NCBI RefSeq assembly: GCF_004310325.1
Contig: NZ_SIRT01000010.1
Coordinates: 1-64,000, forward strand
Reading direction: 5' to 3'
Length of the DNA: 64,000 bases
Origin: Hyunsoonleella flava
GTDB taxonomy: Bacteria > Bacteroidota > Bacteroidia > Flavobacteriales > Flavobacteriaceae
In this document: piece after piece, positions 27,281 through 36,289 of the stretch
Layout of the letters: each line of letters starts with the position of its first letter
Numbering within the stretch: position 1 is the first letter of the stretch
The notes under the pieces: model-generated
Told to the model about the DNA's origin: nothing
The model's input: the letters and a program-made list of their open reading frames with translations, nothing else
Database searches by the model: none
Program-made: the position numbers and the translations under genes

Positions 27281-28795
27281 TTATTCGCCTTGTCCTAAAG
27301 AAAATGCTCTTTTACCATTAAATTCGTAAAGATTTTCTGTTTTTATGACGTCCATACCTTCATTGTGTAATTTTGAAAGCAATGCAATTACCTGCTCAAA
27401 CTCCACTGGTTTATATACTGGTTCACTTTTATTGATATCCGCATCCATAGCCACAAACCTACAGCGCCAATGGTCTGTACAATAAGTTTCCTTTAAACCT
27501 TTGGGATATACTTTTACACCTCTATTGGTAATCATCTTTAATTTTAGCTTAAAAGCACTAATTCCAGAAAGTATTTCACCAATCTCCTCTGGGTTTGAAC
27601 CCTTCCAATCTATAAATACGTCTACTCCCAGCAATTGCTTATCTGCTTCTTTTCTTTTGTATTCTGAAATAACGATGTTACCAGTGCCATTAGCCATATT
27701 ACTACTCGCTAGTTTTTGTGGCTTCTCACCTAAACGCTCAATAACGGCATCTGTAAATTCTGAAGTAGATACTTTTTTAATACTGAATTTGTTGTTGTAA
27801 ATGTCTGCAGTATGATAACCTTCTTCCAGAGTAGTTAACCACGCATTTTTTATATTATCTGCAATTTCAGTTTGACCAATGTAGGCCAACATATTCACTG
27901 CAGCATTTAATAAACCTGAGGGATTAGCTATATTTTGTCCAGCAATATCCGGGGCAGACCCATGAATCGCCTCAAACATGGCAATGTTCTTCCCGATGTT
28001 AGCAGAACCTGCCATACCAACCGAACCACCAATTTCGGCAGCAATATCTGAAATAATATCTCCATACAGATTAGAGGTAACTATCACATCATAACGCTCT
28101 GGATGTGCTGCTAAGTGTGCTGCACCGATGTCTATAATCTGAGATTCATTAATAATATCAGGATATTCGGCAGCTATCTCTACAAATACTTTGTGGAACA
28201 AACCATCGGTAAGCTTCATAATGTTATCCTTAATCATACAGGTTACTTTTTTTCTACCAAAAGCCTTGGCATACTCAAATGCATAACGTATAATTCTTTC
28301 GCAACCCGGTCTTGTAATTAACTTTAAGCATTGTACCACATCATCCGTTTGCTGGTGCTCGATACCTGCATACAAATCTTCTTCATTTTCTCGAACAATA
28401 ACCACATCCATATTCGGGAAATTGGTTTTTACATATGGGTGCAACGCTGAAACAGGTCGAACATTAGCAAATAGTCCAAGTGATTTTCGTAAGGTAACAT
28501 TCAAACTTTTATAACCTTTGCCTTGCGGCGTGGTAACGGGTGCCTTTAAAATAATTTTAGCATCACCAATAGTTTCCCAAGCTTCGGTTTTAATGCCAGA
28601 AGTATTTCCTGAGAGATACACCTGTTCTCCCAATTCTATAAAGTTGGGGGCTATGTTGGCGCCTGCTGCCTCAAGGATTTTTAAGGTTGCCCCCATAATT
28701 TCAGGACCAATACCATCTCCTTGGGCAACGGCTATTTTTATCTTTTTAGTTGTTTTGTTCTTCTTAAAACTTCCGCTTAATAATTCTGCCTCCAT
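27281..28795 (-). CDS. icd: Isocitrate dehydrogenase with C-terminal extra domain (NADP type)
   Basis: This 504-residue enzyme oxidatively decarboxylates isocitrate to 2-oxoglutarate in the TCA cycle. The decarboxylating-dehydrogenase core (about 20-360) shows GDGIGPEIM, SLNVTLRKSLGLFANVRPV, the metal-binding NLYGDIISDIAAEIGGSVG and the nucleotide-binding FEAIHGSAPDIAGQ. A C-terminal domain of about 140 residues follows. This is the layout of the Thermus-type enzyme rather than the roughly 415-residue E. coli enzyme. NADP preference is inferred from that subgroup. A promoter box TAGTTTTG (complement of 28817-28824) lies just upstream and a terminator at 27207-27234 follows, so it is monocistronic. 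Confidence 0.92.
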   Translation of the reverse strand: MEAELLSGSFKKNKTTKKIKIAVAQGDGIGPEIMGATLKILEAAGANIAPNFIELGEQVYLSGNTSGIKTEAWETIGDAKIILKAPVTTPQGKGYKSLNVTLRKSLGLFANVRPVSALHPYVKTNFPNMDVVIVRENEEDLYAGIEHQQTDDVVQCLKLITRPGCERIIRYAFEYAKAFGRKKVTCMIKDNIMKLTDGLFHKVFVEIAAEYPDIINESQIIDIGAAHLAAHPERYDVIVTSNLYGDIISDIAAEIGGSVGMAGSANIGKNIAMFEAIHGSAPDIAGQNIANPSGLLNAAVNMLAYIGQTEIADNIKNAWLTTLEEGYHTADIYNNKFSIKKVSTSEFTDAVIERLGEKPQKLASSNMANGTGNIVISEYKRKEADKQLLGVDVFIDWKGSNPEEIGEILSGISAFKLKLKMITNRGVKVYPKGLKETYCTDHWRCRFVAMDADINKSEPVYKPVEFEQVIALLSKLHNEGMDVIKTENLYEFNGKRAFSLGQGE

Positions 28796-28815
28796 ATCTT
28801 ATTTTTTATTACATC

Positions 28816-28862
28816 ACAAAACTAAGACAAACTTTTGATATATTTTTATATATACTTTTTAT
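28816..28862 (-). promoter_or_regulatory. icd promoter region with AT-rich upstream block
   Basis: On the minus strand TAGTTTTG (complement of 28817-28824) fits TAnnTTTG and lies 21 bases before the icd ATG. The adjoining block holding TTTTGATATATTTTTAT (28833-28849, plus strand) recurs at 27141-27157, so it is probably a regulatory or promoter-strengthening element and not chance. Confidence 0.5.
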
Positions 28863-28913
28863 TAAAACTATAAATAATATTTATGTATAATAAGTAATAA
28901 GCACACGCGATTA

Positions 28914-28990
28914 ATTGACTTTATCTAAAAAAAATAACTTTATTTAACTTTTGATATAAGCCATTAAAATGATGGATATCCGCAAAAGTT
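28914..28990. repeat. Dispersed leader-hairpin repeat, degenerate copy
   Basis: The arms AACTTTTG (28946-28953) and CAAAAGTT (28983-28990) enclose GATAT (28953-28957) and ATATC (28976-28980). The 18-base loop begins AAGCCAT, as in the copy at 40175-40263. The leader (TTGACTTTATCTAAAAA) is only distantly similar. It lies in the promoter region of the sulfatase gene. Confidence 0.5.
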
Positions 28991-29036
28991 TTAGGACATT
29001 TGTGAAAGAAATGCTTCGGAATAAAAAAATATAGTA

Positions 29037-30467
29037 ATGAGAGTTGAAAAAATAATAGCATTTTTTTGTGCTGGGTTATCTTTTGTTATGATAACGAATT
29101 GTCAAAAAAAACAAGTCACTCAAAAACCTAATATACTACTGATTTGCGTGGATGACCTTCGTCCAGAATTAAAGAGCTTTGGAGCAGACTATATTAGTTC
29201 ACCAAATATTGATGCTTTAGCCTCAAAGGGAGTTAAGTTTCAGCAACATTTTGTAAACGCCCCAAGTTGTGGGCCATCACGATACACTCTATTGACAGGA
29301 AAGTACGGACCTGCAGGCAATAATGCTCTTTTTCTTAGGGCAAAGAAAATAAAAAACGGTACTGAAGAAATTAATCAAAGTATGCCAGAGTGGTTTAAAA
29401 CGCATGGTTATACGACGGTTTCGGTTGGAAAAGTATCTCATCATCCCGGAGGGAGAGGTGGCAAGAATTGGAATGATAGTACAAAAATTGAGATGCCAAA
29501 TGCATGGGACAGACACCTTATGCCAGTTGCAGAATGGCAACATCCGCGTGGTATGATGCACGGACTAGCTAACGGAGAGATTCGTGTAACAAGAGGTGAT
29601 ATGGACGTTTTTCAGACGGTAGAAGGGGATGATAACATTTATCCAGACGGAGCAATTGCAAAAGAAGCCGTGAAACAACTAGGAGCACTTGCTAGCAGTA
29701 GCGAAAAACCATTTTTTCTTGCAGTTGGAATTATCAAACCGCACCTTCCTTTTGGAGCACCAAAATCTTATTATGATAAGTATGATGGCATTACACTACC
29801 AGAGATTGAGCATCCTCAAAAACCTGAAGGAAAAACTACATGGCATGGCTCTGGTGAGTTTATGGGATACAACCGCTGGGGTAAAAATCCAAATAAAGAT
29901 GCAGCTTTCGCTGATGACGTACGTCGCCATTATGCTGCCTGTGTTAGTTATGCTGATGCACAAGTAGGTAAAGTTCTTGCAGAATTGAAAAGAACAGGAG
30001 CCGATGAGAATACCATTGTTGTACTTTGGGGTGACCATGGTTGGCACTTGGGAGAACACGCTATTTGGGGAAAACATAGTTTGTTCGAGGAATCGTTACA
30101 TGCGCCGTTAATAATTCATTATCCTGGAATGCCCCATAAAGGTGCTAATTCAGATGCCATCGTGGAAACACTCGATATCTTTCCGACCCTTTGTGATTTA
30201 ACAGGAATTGAAACTCCTGAGTATACTAATGGCGCCTCACTGAAAGACATATTAGCAGACCCTAATACCTCCGGTCATACCGCCATAGCATACACTAATA
30301 AAGCTTCAACTATCAGAACGTCAACGCATAGGATGACACTACACAAGGATGGATTCGTAGAATTATATGATCATACAACTGTTGAAAAAGAAACTAAAAA
30401 TATAGCTGAAGAATACCCAGAGTTAGTTGAGGAGCTGAAGAATGTTTTAAATACTAGATTAGATTAA
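29037..30467 (+). CDS. Sulfatase lipoprotein (iduronate-2-sulfatase-like)
   Basis: This 476-residue arylsulfatase-superfamily enzyme has a lipoprotein signal peptide ending MITNC, so Cys22 should be lipidated. The metal-binding Asp39-Asp40 (CVDDLRPEL), the formylglycine motif C-G-P-S-R at 78-82 (Cys78 converted to formylglycine by a maturase not in this window) and [16 protein letters not shown] are intact. The DDLRPEL and [11 protein letters not shown] blocks match the iduronate-2-sulfatase-like subgroup, which removes 2-O-sulfate from glycans. No glycosidase or SusCD genes adjoin it, so it is a solitary enzyme; its true substrate is unknown. Confidence 0.93.
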   Translation: MRVEKIIAFFCAGLSFVMITNCQKKQVTQKPNILLICVDDLRPELKSFGADYISSPNIDALASKGVKFQQHFVNAPSCGPSRYTLLTGKYGPAGNNALFLRAKKIKNGTEEINQSMPEWFKTHGYTTVSVGKVSHHPGGRGGKNWNDSTKIEMPNAWDRHLMPVAEWQHPRGMMHGLANGEIRVTRGDMDVFQTVEGDDNIYPDGAIAKEAVKQLGALASSSEKPFFLAVGIIKPHLPFGAPKSYYDKYDGITLPEIEHPQKPEGKTTWHGSGEFMGYNRWGKNPNKDAAFADDVRRHYAACVSYADAQVGKVLAELKRTGADENTIVVLWGDHGWHLGEHAIWGKHSLFEESLHAPLIIHYPGMPHKGANSDAIVETLDIFPTLCDLTGIETPEYTNGASLKDILADPNTSGHTAIAYTNKASTIRTSTHRMTLHKDGFVELYDHTTVEKETKNIAEEYPELVEELKNVLNTRLD

Positions 30468-30579
30468 AAATATATAACCCTAAACAACATTTTGTATTCG
30501 TAATTGCAGGCAATGTGGTAAAAATCTAAGATTTGTAGCTTTCTCAAGCATCTTAGCAATTTATCCTAAAACGAAACCT

Positions 30580-33087
30580 CTAAAAATAAAATCCAAAACT
30601 ACCAGTAACCCCAAATTTTCTAGCATCAGGATAAAGTATATCGTCTTTATAATTCCCTCTGAAGTTAAAATCGATTCTAAAGACTTTAAAAATATTACCA
30701 ATGCCTAAACTGTATTCATAATAAGGCTCCTTATTGGGCGCAATCAATTTTAAATTTGCTGGATTACTAGGAACATCATTCAAGGCTATGTTTTCATCTG
30801 AAATACTAGCCATAACACCTCTTACACTTATAATTTCTCTTAAATTGAGCTTTCGTAAAAAGGGAATTCTAGAAAACAAACGCCCATTAAAATTATGCTC
30901 AAAGTGAAATGATGCATACTGGTCGCTCACAAATTCATAAAAATCCAATTGCGAAAAGGTATTGTAAATTGAAAAATAAGTTTGGTTACCCGGAATAACA
31001 TTTAAAAGTCCCAAAGGTACCTCGCCAAAGGTTTTTCCTATCTCAATAGAAGTGGCCAACCTACCAAAACCGCCCACTTGCCAAGGTTTTAGAAAGGAAA
31101 ACTGCACTTTCGTATAATCAAAATCGCTATTCAAGATACTTCTATCGCCACGGCTAATTTGAGCAAACATACGAGCAAAATGGTCATTTGCCGTTTTACG
31201 TTCTACCCCAAAACCTGTCATTTTCCGCCCTGGAAAATACGCTAATGAGAGTGTGGTTTCATATTGTTTAATTTCTGATGCCACACCATTAGATGTATTA
31301 TAGTCTAAACTAAAAGTTGGAGAAGCCGACTCTAAAGTGCGGTAGTTTGCGCCTAAGCGAAATACCAAATTTTTAAAGGGCTCCGCCTCAACAGCAAAAC
31401 TTGTAAGGTTGATTGTCGTTAACTTGTCATTAGCTCCTGCAGTTACCACAGCAGAAGATGCCAAACTACGCCCCAACACATCGGTAGAATTTGTCAAGCT
31501 TGCACCCATTTGTTCAACATCCCGACGGTTACCTCCAGAAATAATAATTCGGTTTTTCTTATCTAACAACCATTTACCAGAAATACCATATTTAAACTTA
31601 TCGTCCCTAAACCCATAAGCTAAAAATCCTTCTAAACGCCATAAATCATTTCGCCCAAAATAGGTTCGTCCTCCAGTACGCAAACGCAACCCTTCCACAT
31701 CGTTAAACCCAAACGTTGAGAAAATTGGGCCATAATCCAAAGGCAAAGTATTAAATTCGATGTAACCCGAGGCTAAAATACTCCCTAGATTATACAAACG
31801 CTTAAACTTCTTTACAGTCTTCAAGGTGTCCAGCATTTTGTAAACCCCTTTTTCATCCTTATTTAAAGCTTCCAGTCGGTTTTTATCCCAAAACGCCTCG
31901 CCTCTATCGTAAACGTCTTTATCGTAGTTGTAAACTTCCTTATCATAAAACTTCTTGTCTTTAGGAATATCAAACTGGTAATTGTCATACAGGGTGGTAC
32001 GTTTCCCGTAAATACCTCGTGATTTTTCTTTTTTATTAAAGGCAAAATCACTCATCATGTAATCTCGCTTCACAAGGAAAAGCGAATCATTTAATACTTC
32101 AAATTCCTGTTCAATATAGATATCCTTTACCCAATTTATATTGGCACTTTTAGATGCCTGCATATTGATTTCCTTAACGGCATATGTAGTATCAGCCACC
32201 CAAAAGTCCCCTTTAAAAGTAAGCTCGTTTTTCCGTCTAGGGTAGTAAATAATGTTGTAGCACCATTTGTTATCGATATAGGAGCTATCAGACAGCACAT
32301 AATTGTAAGTGCTGATTCCGGTTCTTGACAATGGACTCACAAAACTCTTGTCGAAAAATTTCAAAAAGTTATCGTAAACATTAAAATCAGAATACAGATC
32401 GTCTACAAAATCTATGATAACCTGGTTATCGCTAAAGCCTGAGTTTTTGTTACCACGCAGGTCTTCTTTTTGTTTGTTCAAAATGTTATCTCCGTATACA
32501 GTTGATACGGCTTCATTGATAAACATGGGCAGGTAGGTTTTTCCAGTAACACGGGATGTATCTACCTGATTGAAAACGAATTCCATACCTCGAAATAATT
32601 TGCTTTTTATTAAAGCACTGTCGATGGTATTAATATCAAACTCTACCTTTTCGTACTTGTCATATTGGTATTGATTGAATCGCTTTAGGCCATTGCTGCG
32701 TTTATTCTCCCAAATTTTTCTGAGGATATCAATGGCAGGGTTGTTCTTTTTGGGCTGTTTTCCAGAAACTATAACTACTTCACTTAATTGTGAGGCTTCT
32801 TCTTTCAGAACAAATTTCAAGTTGTAATTGACCCTTTTCTCTAAAGGAACATTTAGTGTTTCATAACCAATAAAAGACACTATAAGCCCATTTCGGGTTT
32901 CATCAGATTCTAGATAAAACTTTCCGTTTTCATCGGTAATCGTACCTTCTGTTGTCCCTGAAAAAATGACATTGGCAAATGATATTGGTTGATTTTGTTC
33001 ATCAAACACATAACCACTCACTTTGGTTTGTGCTAACAACGCAAAAGCGTTAAGTAGGAATAGGGCAAAAAGTAGTTTTATCTTCAT
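30580..33087 (-). CDS. DUF5686 and carboxypeptidase-regulatory-like domain outer-membrane protein
   Basis: This 835-residue protein has a signal peptide (about 1-19), a carboxypeptidase-regulatory-like domain (KVSGYVFDEQNQPISFANVI, about 21-105) and a long DUF5686 region. The DUF5686 region ends in barrel-type aromatic strands (VTGSFGFYF), and a C-terminal aromatic residue supports outer-membrane insertion. The family is common in Bacteroidota and its function is unknown. The gene lies 142 bases downstream of pdhB, with the pdhB terminator between, so it is likely its own transcript. Confidence 0.88.
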   Translation of the reverse strand: MKIKLLFALFLLNAFALLAQTKVSGYVFDEQNQPISFANVIFSGTTEGTITDENGKFYLESDETRNGLIVSFIGYETLNVPLEKRVNYNLKFVLKEEASQLSEVVIVSGKQPKKNNPAIDILRKIWENKRSNGLKRFNQYQYDKYEKVEFDINTIDSALIKSKLFRGMEFVFNQVDTSRVTGKTYLPMFINEAVSTVYGDNILNKQKEDLRGNKNSGFSDNQVIIDFVDDLYSDFNVYDNFLKFFDKSFVSPLSRTGISTYNYVLSDSSYIDNKWCYNIIYYPRRKNELTFKGDFWVADTTYAVKEINMQASKSANINWVKDIYIEQEFEVLNDSLFLVKRDYMMSDFAFNKKEKSRGIYGKRTTLYDNYQFDIPKDKKFYDKEVYNYDKDVYDRGEAFWDKNRLEALNKDEKGVYKMLDTLKTVKKFKRLYNLGSILASGYIEFNTLPLDYGPIFSTFGFNDVEGLRLRTGGRTYFGRNDLWRLEGFLAYGFRDDKFKYGISGKWLLDKKNRIIISGGNRRDVEQMGASLTNSTDVLGRSLASSAVVTAGANDKLTTINLTSFAVEAEPFKNLVFRLGANYRTLESASPTFSLDYNTSNGVASEIKQYETTLSLAYFPGRKMTGFGVERKTANDHFARMFAQISRGDRSILNSDFDYTKVQFSFLKPWQVGGFGRLATSIEIGKTFGEVPLGLLNVIPGNQTYFSIYNTFSQLDFYEFVSDQYASFHFEHNFNGRLFSRIPFLRKLNLREIISVRGVMASISDENIALNDVPSNPANLKLIAPNKEPYYEYSLGIGNIFKVFRIDFNFRGNYKDDILYPDARKFGVTGSFGFYF

Positions 33088-33170
33088 TTAAATACAAGTC
33101 TCATTACTACAGACACACAAAACATGGCATTGGTTGCATGAGGTTTAAAAATTGTACGTTGCTTTTTTAA

Positions 33171-33207
33171 TAAAAAAACTCCATCAACAATTATGTTAAT
33201 GAAGTTT
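33171..33207 (-). terminator. Rho-independent terminator of pdhB
   Basis: The 14-base arms 33176-33189 and 33194-33207 pair around ATTA with some G-U pairs. On the minus strand a T run follows. It lies 22 bases past the pdhB stop. Confidence 0.72.
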
Positions 33208-33229
33208 ATATAACGTAAAAAGTCTTACT

Positions 33230-34207
33230 TTATTTGTACAATACTTTTTTTACAGCCTTTATTACATCTTCATGGTTTGGCAACCATTCTTTCAACAATA
33301 CTGGCGAATAAGGTGCCGGAGTATCGGCTGTATTAATCTTAACAATTGGAGCATCTAGATAATCAAAAGCCTCACTTTGCACCAAATAGGTAATTTCAGT
33401 AGCCACATTTCCAAAAGGCCATGCTTCTTCAAGAACTACTAATCTGTTCGTTTTCTTAACAGATTCTACAATCGCTTTTCTATCCATAGGACGAACCGTA
33501 CGCAAATCGATAATTTCACAAGAAATTCCTTCTTTCTCTAATTCGTCGGCAGCTTTATAGGCTTCTTTTATAATTTTACCGAAAGACACTATAGTTACAT
33601 CGTCTCCTTTTCTTTTAATGTCTGCAACACCAATTGGCAAAATATACTCACCTTCAGGCACTTCGCCTTTATCGCCATACATTTGCTCACTTTCCATAAA
33701 AATCACTGGGTCGTCATCACGAATGGCCGCTTTTAACAACCCCTTGGCATCATAAGGATTTGAAGGCACCACCACCTTTAAGCCAGGTGTATTGGCAAAC
33801 CAATTTTCAAAAGCTTGAGAATGCGTTGCTCCTAACTGACCCGCTGAGGCCGTAGGTCCACGAAACACGATTGGACATTTAAACTGTCCACCAGACATCT
33901 GTCTTATTTTCGCTGCATTATTTATAATTTGATCTATTCCAACTAAAGAGAAGTTAAATGTCATATACTCCACAATCGGTCTGTTTCCTGTCATGGTAGA
34001 ACCTACAGCAATACCAGCAAAACCAAGTTCTGCAATTGGTGTATCGATAACACGCTTGGGTCCAAACTCATCTAACATACCTTTAGATGCTTTGTACGCA
34101 CCATTATATTCGGCTACTTCCTCACCCATTAAATATACGCTCTCGTCCCTGCGCATTTCTTCACTCATCGCTTCGCAAATCGCTTCTCTAAATTGGATTG
34201 TCTTCAT
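33230..34207 (-). CDS. pdhB: Pyruvate dehydrogenase E1 component, beta subunit
   Basis: This 325-residue transketolase-type protein has the E1-beta blocks EEVAEYNGAYKASKGM, DTPIAELGFAGIAVG, EYMTFNFSL and PVIFMESEQMYG, and a C-terminal transketolase domain (VVLEEAWPFGN). With E1-alpha, E2 and E3 it decarboxylates pyruvate to acetyl-CoA. The alpha subunit and E2 genes are not adjacent, so pdhB stands alone here. It is divergent from etfB across 155 bases that hold an 18-bp palindrome. Strong family match; the alternative, a branched-chain 2-oxoacid E1-beta, is less likely given the length and EYNGAYK block. Confidence 0.92.
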   Translation of the reverse strand: MKTIQFREAICEAMSEEMRRDESVYLMGEEVAEYNGAYKASKGMLDEFGPKRVIDTPIAELGFAGIAVGSTMTGNRPIVEYMTFNFSLVGIDQIINNAAKIRQMSGGQFKCPIVFRGPTASAGQLGATHSQAFENWFANTPGLKVVVPSNPYDAKGLLKAAIRDDDPVIFMESEQMYGDKGEVPEGEYILPIGVADIKRKGDDVTIVSFGKIIKEAYKAADELEKEGISCEIIDLRTVRPMDRKAIVESVKKTNRLVVLEEAWPFGNVATEITYLVQSEAFDYLDAPIVKINTADTPAPYSPVLLKEWLPNHEDVIKAVKKVLYK

Positions 34208-34279
34208 TTAATTGCTTTTAAATCGAATTGCAAAAATAGTAATAAACAGCCACCTTACTAAAAGAATTATTTAAAAATT

Positions 34280-34297
34280 TACTATGCATGCATAGTA
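34280..34297. promoter_or_regulatory. Perfect 18-bp palindrome, candidate operator of etfB
   Basis: TACTATGCATGCATAGTA is fully self-complementary and lies in the pdhB-etfB divergent region. It sits 65 bases before the etfB ATG and about 18 before TAACTTCG, a weak -7-like box. Its form suits a dimeric MarR- or TetR-type repressor. No such regulator is in the window. Confidence 0.55.
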
Positions 34298-34362
34298 TTT
34301 TTGAAATAAATTGCATAACTTCGTATCCGCAAAAAAAATAAGACATTTTAATCGAGAATATT

Positions 34363-35109
34363 ATGAAAATATTGGTTTGTATAAGTCATGTCCCAGACAC
34401 AACATCAAAGATTAATTTTACTGATGGTGATACAAAATTTGATACCAATGGTGTACAATTTGTAATAAACCCAAATGATGAATTTGGATTAACCAGAGCC
34501 ATGTGGTTTAAGGAAAAACAAGGTGCAAATGTTACCGTAGTCAATGTTGGAGGTGCTGAAACAGAGCCTACACTGCGTAAAGCCCTAGCTATTGGTGCCG
34601 ATGCCGCCATTAGAATAAATACGCCCGCAACTGACGGATTTTCGGTTGCAAAACAATTGGCAAAAGTTATTGAAGATGGCGGATATGATTTGGTAATTGC
34701 TGGACGTGAGTCCATTGATTATAACGGTGGGATGGTTCCAGGTATGATAGCTGGTTTAACCGGTGCCAATTTTGTAAATAACTGTATTGGCCTAGAAATT
34801 GAAGGAACTTCTGCCACAGCCACTCGCGAAATTGATGGCGGTAAAGAAACCGTCGCAACATCACTACCTTTAATCGTAGGTGGTCAAAAGGGTTTAGTTG
34901 AAGAAAGCGACTTAAAAATCCCCAATATGCGCGGTATCATGATGGCACGTAAAAAACCCTTAACGGTTTTAGACCCGGTAGATGCTGAGGCTGGAACACG
35001 CTCAGTTTCTTTTGAAAAACCAGCTCCGAAAGGTGATGTAAAATTAGTGTCTCCAGATAATCTAGATGAATTGGTTGATTTGCTTCATAATGAAGCCAAG
35101 GTGATTTAG
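34363..35109 (+). CDS. etfB: Electron transfer flavoprotein, beta subunit
   Basis: This 248-residue subunit has the ETF-beta blocks MKILVCISHVPDTTSKI, LAIGADAAIRI, AGRESIDYNGGMVPGMIAGL and the AMP-binding region. With etfA it accepts electrons from acyl-CoA dehydrogenases and passes them to ETF-quinone oxidoreductase. Located upstream of etfA in the same orientation, with 97 bases of hairpin-forming sequence between them. The palindrome at 34280-34297 suggests control with fatty-acid or amino-acid catabolism. Confidence 0.95.
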   Translation: MKILVCISHVPDTTSKINFTDGDTKFDTNGVQFVINPNDEFGLTRAMWFKEKQGANVTVVNVGGAETEPTLRKALAIGADAAIRINTPATDGFSVAKQLAKVIEDGGYDLVIAGRESIDYNGGMVPGMIAGLTGANFVNNCIGLEIEGTSATATREIDGGKETVATSLPLIVGGQKGLVEESDLKIPNMRGIMMARKKPLTVLDPVDAEAGTRSVSFEKPAPKGDVKLVSPDNLDELVDLLHNEAKVI

Positions 35110-35120
35110 TTTTCTAAATC

Positions 35121-35189
35121 ATTCCGAACTAGTTTCGGAATCTATTTTAACAGTAAGAATAATTTAAGATCCTGAATCAAGTTCAGGAT
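35121..35189. repeat. Two-hairpin composite repeat between etfB and etfA
   Basis: The first hairpin is ATTCCGAA (35121-35128) with TTCGGAAT (35134-35141). The second is ATCCTGAA (35169-35176) with TTCAGGAT (35182-35189). Each has an 8-bp perfect stem and a 5-base loop. These core sequences resemble short palindromic repeats I remember as frequent in Flavobacteriaceae intergenic regions; copy number here was not checked. Confidence 0.7.
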
Positions 35190-35206
35190 GACAAAAGATA
35201 AAAATT

Positions 35207-36163
35207 ATGTCAGTTTTAGTATATACAGAATCAGAACAAAATAAACTTAAAAAGGCAGCTTTTGAAGTAGCGTCTTATGCAAAGGCTGTTGCCGATCAAT
35301 TGGGAACCACAGTAACCGCGGTAGCCATAAATAGCGGAGACACTTCAGAACTTGGAAATTATGGCGTAGATAAGGTGTTAAAAGTGTCGAATAGTGATTT
35401 GGAAAACTTTAATGCAAAGGGATATGCTGATATTATAAAACAGGCTGCTGAGGCTGAAAATGCCAAGGTTGTTATTTTAAGTTCTAGTGCTGATAGCAAA
35501 TATTTAGCACCCCTTTTAGCAGTTGGATTAAATGCAGGCTACGCCTCTAATGTTGTGGAAGCACCTTCAAGCATAAGTCCATTTACGGTAAAGCGTTCTG
35601 CTTTTACAAACAAAGCATTTGAAATCGCTGAAATAAAATCAGATATTAAAGTTATTGGAGTCTCTAATAACTCCTTTGGATTGGTTGAAAACAGTGGTAG
35701 TGCTACTGCCGAAGATTTTTCGCCATCAATTTCAGAATTAGGTGTTACGGTAAAATCCATAGACAAAGCTACAGATAAGGTTACTATTGCAGATGCCGAA
35801 ATCGTTGTTTCTGCTGGAAGAGGTTTAAAAGGCCCTGAGAACTGGGGCATGATTGAGGAATTAGCAGATGTATTAGGAGCTGCCACCGCTTGCTCTAAGC
35901 CGGTGTCCGACTTAGGATGGCGACCACACAGCGAGCATGTTGGACAAACCGGAAAACCTGTGGCTTCAAACCTATATATCGCTATTGGTATCTCTGGCGC
36001 CATTCAACATTTGGCGGGAATTAACGCATCAAAAGTAAAGGTTGTTATCAATACCGACCCTGAAGCACCTTTCTTTAAGGCTGCAGATTACGGTGTTGTT
36101 GGTGATGCTTTTGAGGTAGTGCCTCAGCTCATCGAAAAATTAAAAGCTTTTAAAGCACAGTAG
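35207..36163 (+). CDS. etfA: Electron transfer flavoprotein, alpha subunit
   Basis: This 318-residue alpha subunit has an N-terminal nucleotide-binding-like domain and a C-terminal FAD-binding domain. Conserved C-terminal signature segments are VVSAGRGLKGPENW, GWRPHSEHVGQTGK, IAIGISGAIQHLAGI and NTDPEAPFFKAADYGVVGD. Pairs with etfB. The next gene begins after a stem-loop at 36197-36271, so the operon may end here. Confidence 0.96.
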   Translation: MSVLVYTESEQNKLKKAAFEVASYAKAVADQLGTTVTAVAINSGDTSELGNYGVDKVLKVSNSDLENFNAKGYADIIKQAAEAENAKVVILSSSADSKYLAPLLAVGLNAGYASNVVEAPSSISPFTVKRSAFTNKAFEIAEIKSDIKVIGVSNNSFGLVENSGSATAEDFSPSISELGVTVKSIDKATDKVTIADAEIVVSAGRGLKGPENWGMIEELADVLGAATACSKPVSDLGWRPHSEHVGQTGKPVASNLYIAIGISGAIQHLAGINASKVKVVINTDPEAPFFKAADYGVVGDAFEVVPQLIEKLKAFKAQ

Positions 36164-36196
36164 TAATTATTTACTTTTATAAATTGTAAAGTACTT

Positions 36197-36271
36197 AAGA
36201 ACTGCTTAAATTAGCATTTCATGCCAAAAACTGTTTCTACAGTTGGTAAAGTTCTAATTTAAGCAGTTCTT
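36197..36271. repeat. Perfect 18-bp inverted repeat with nested hairpin
   Basis: AAGAACTGCTTAAATTAG (36197-36214) is the exact reverse complement of 36254-36271; the spacer is 39 bases. The spacer itself contains an AACTG..CAGTT pairing. It lies between etfA and the nuclease-like gene. No T run follows, so it is not a standard terminator; a transposable palindromic element or RNA-stability structure is possible. Confidence 0.7.
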
Positions 36272-36289
36272 TGCGTTTTAAATGAAGAT

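Noticed and set aside
36197-36271. 18-bp inverted repeat as a rho-independent terminator
   Set aside because: The loop is 39 bases and no T run follows, so it does not fit a standard terminator.
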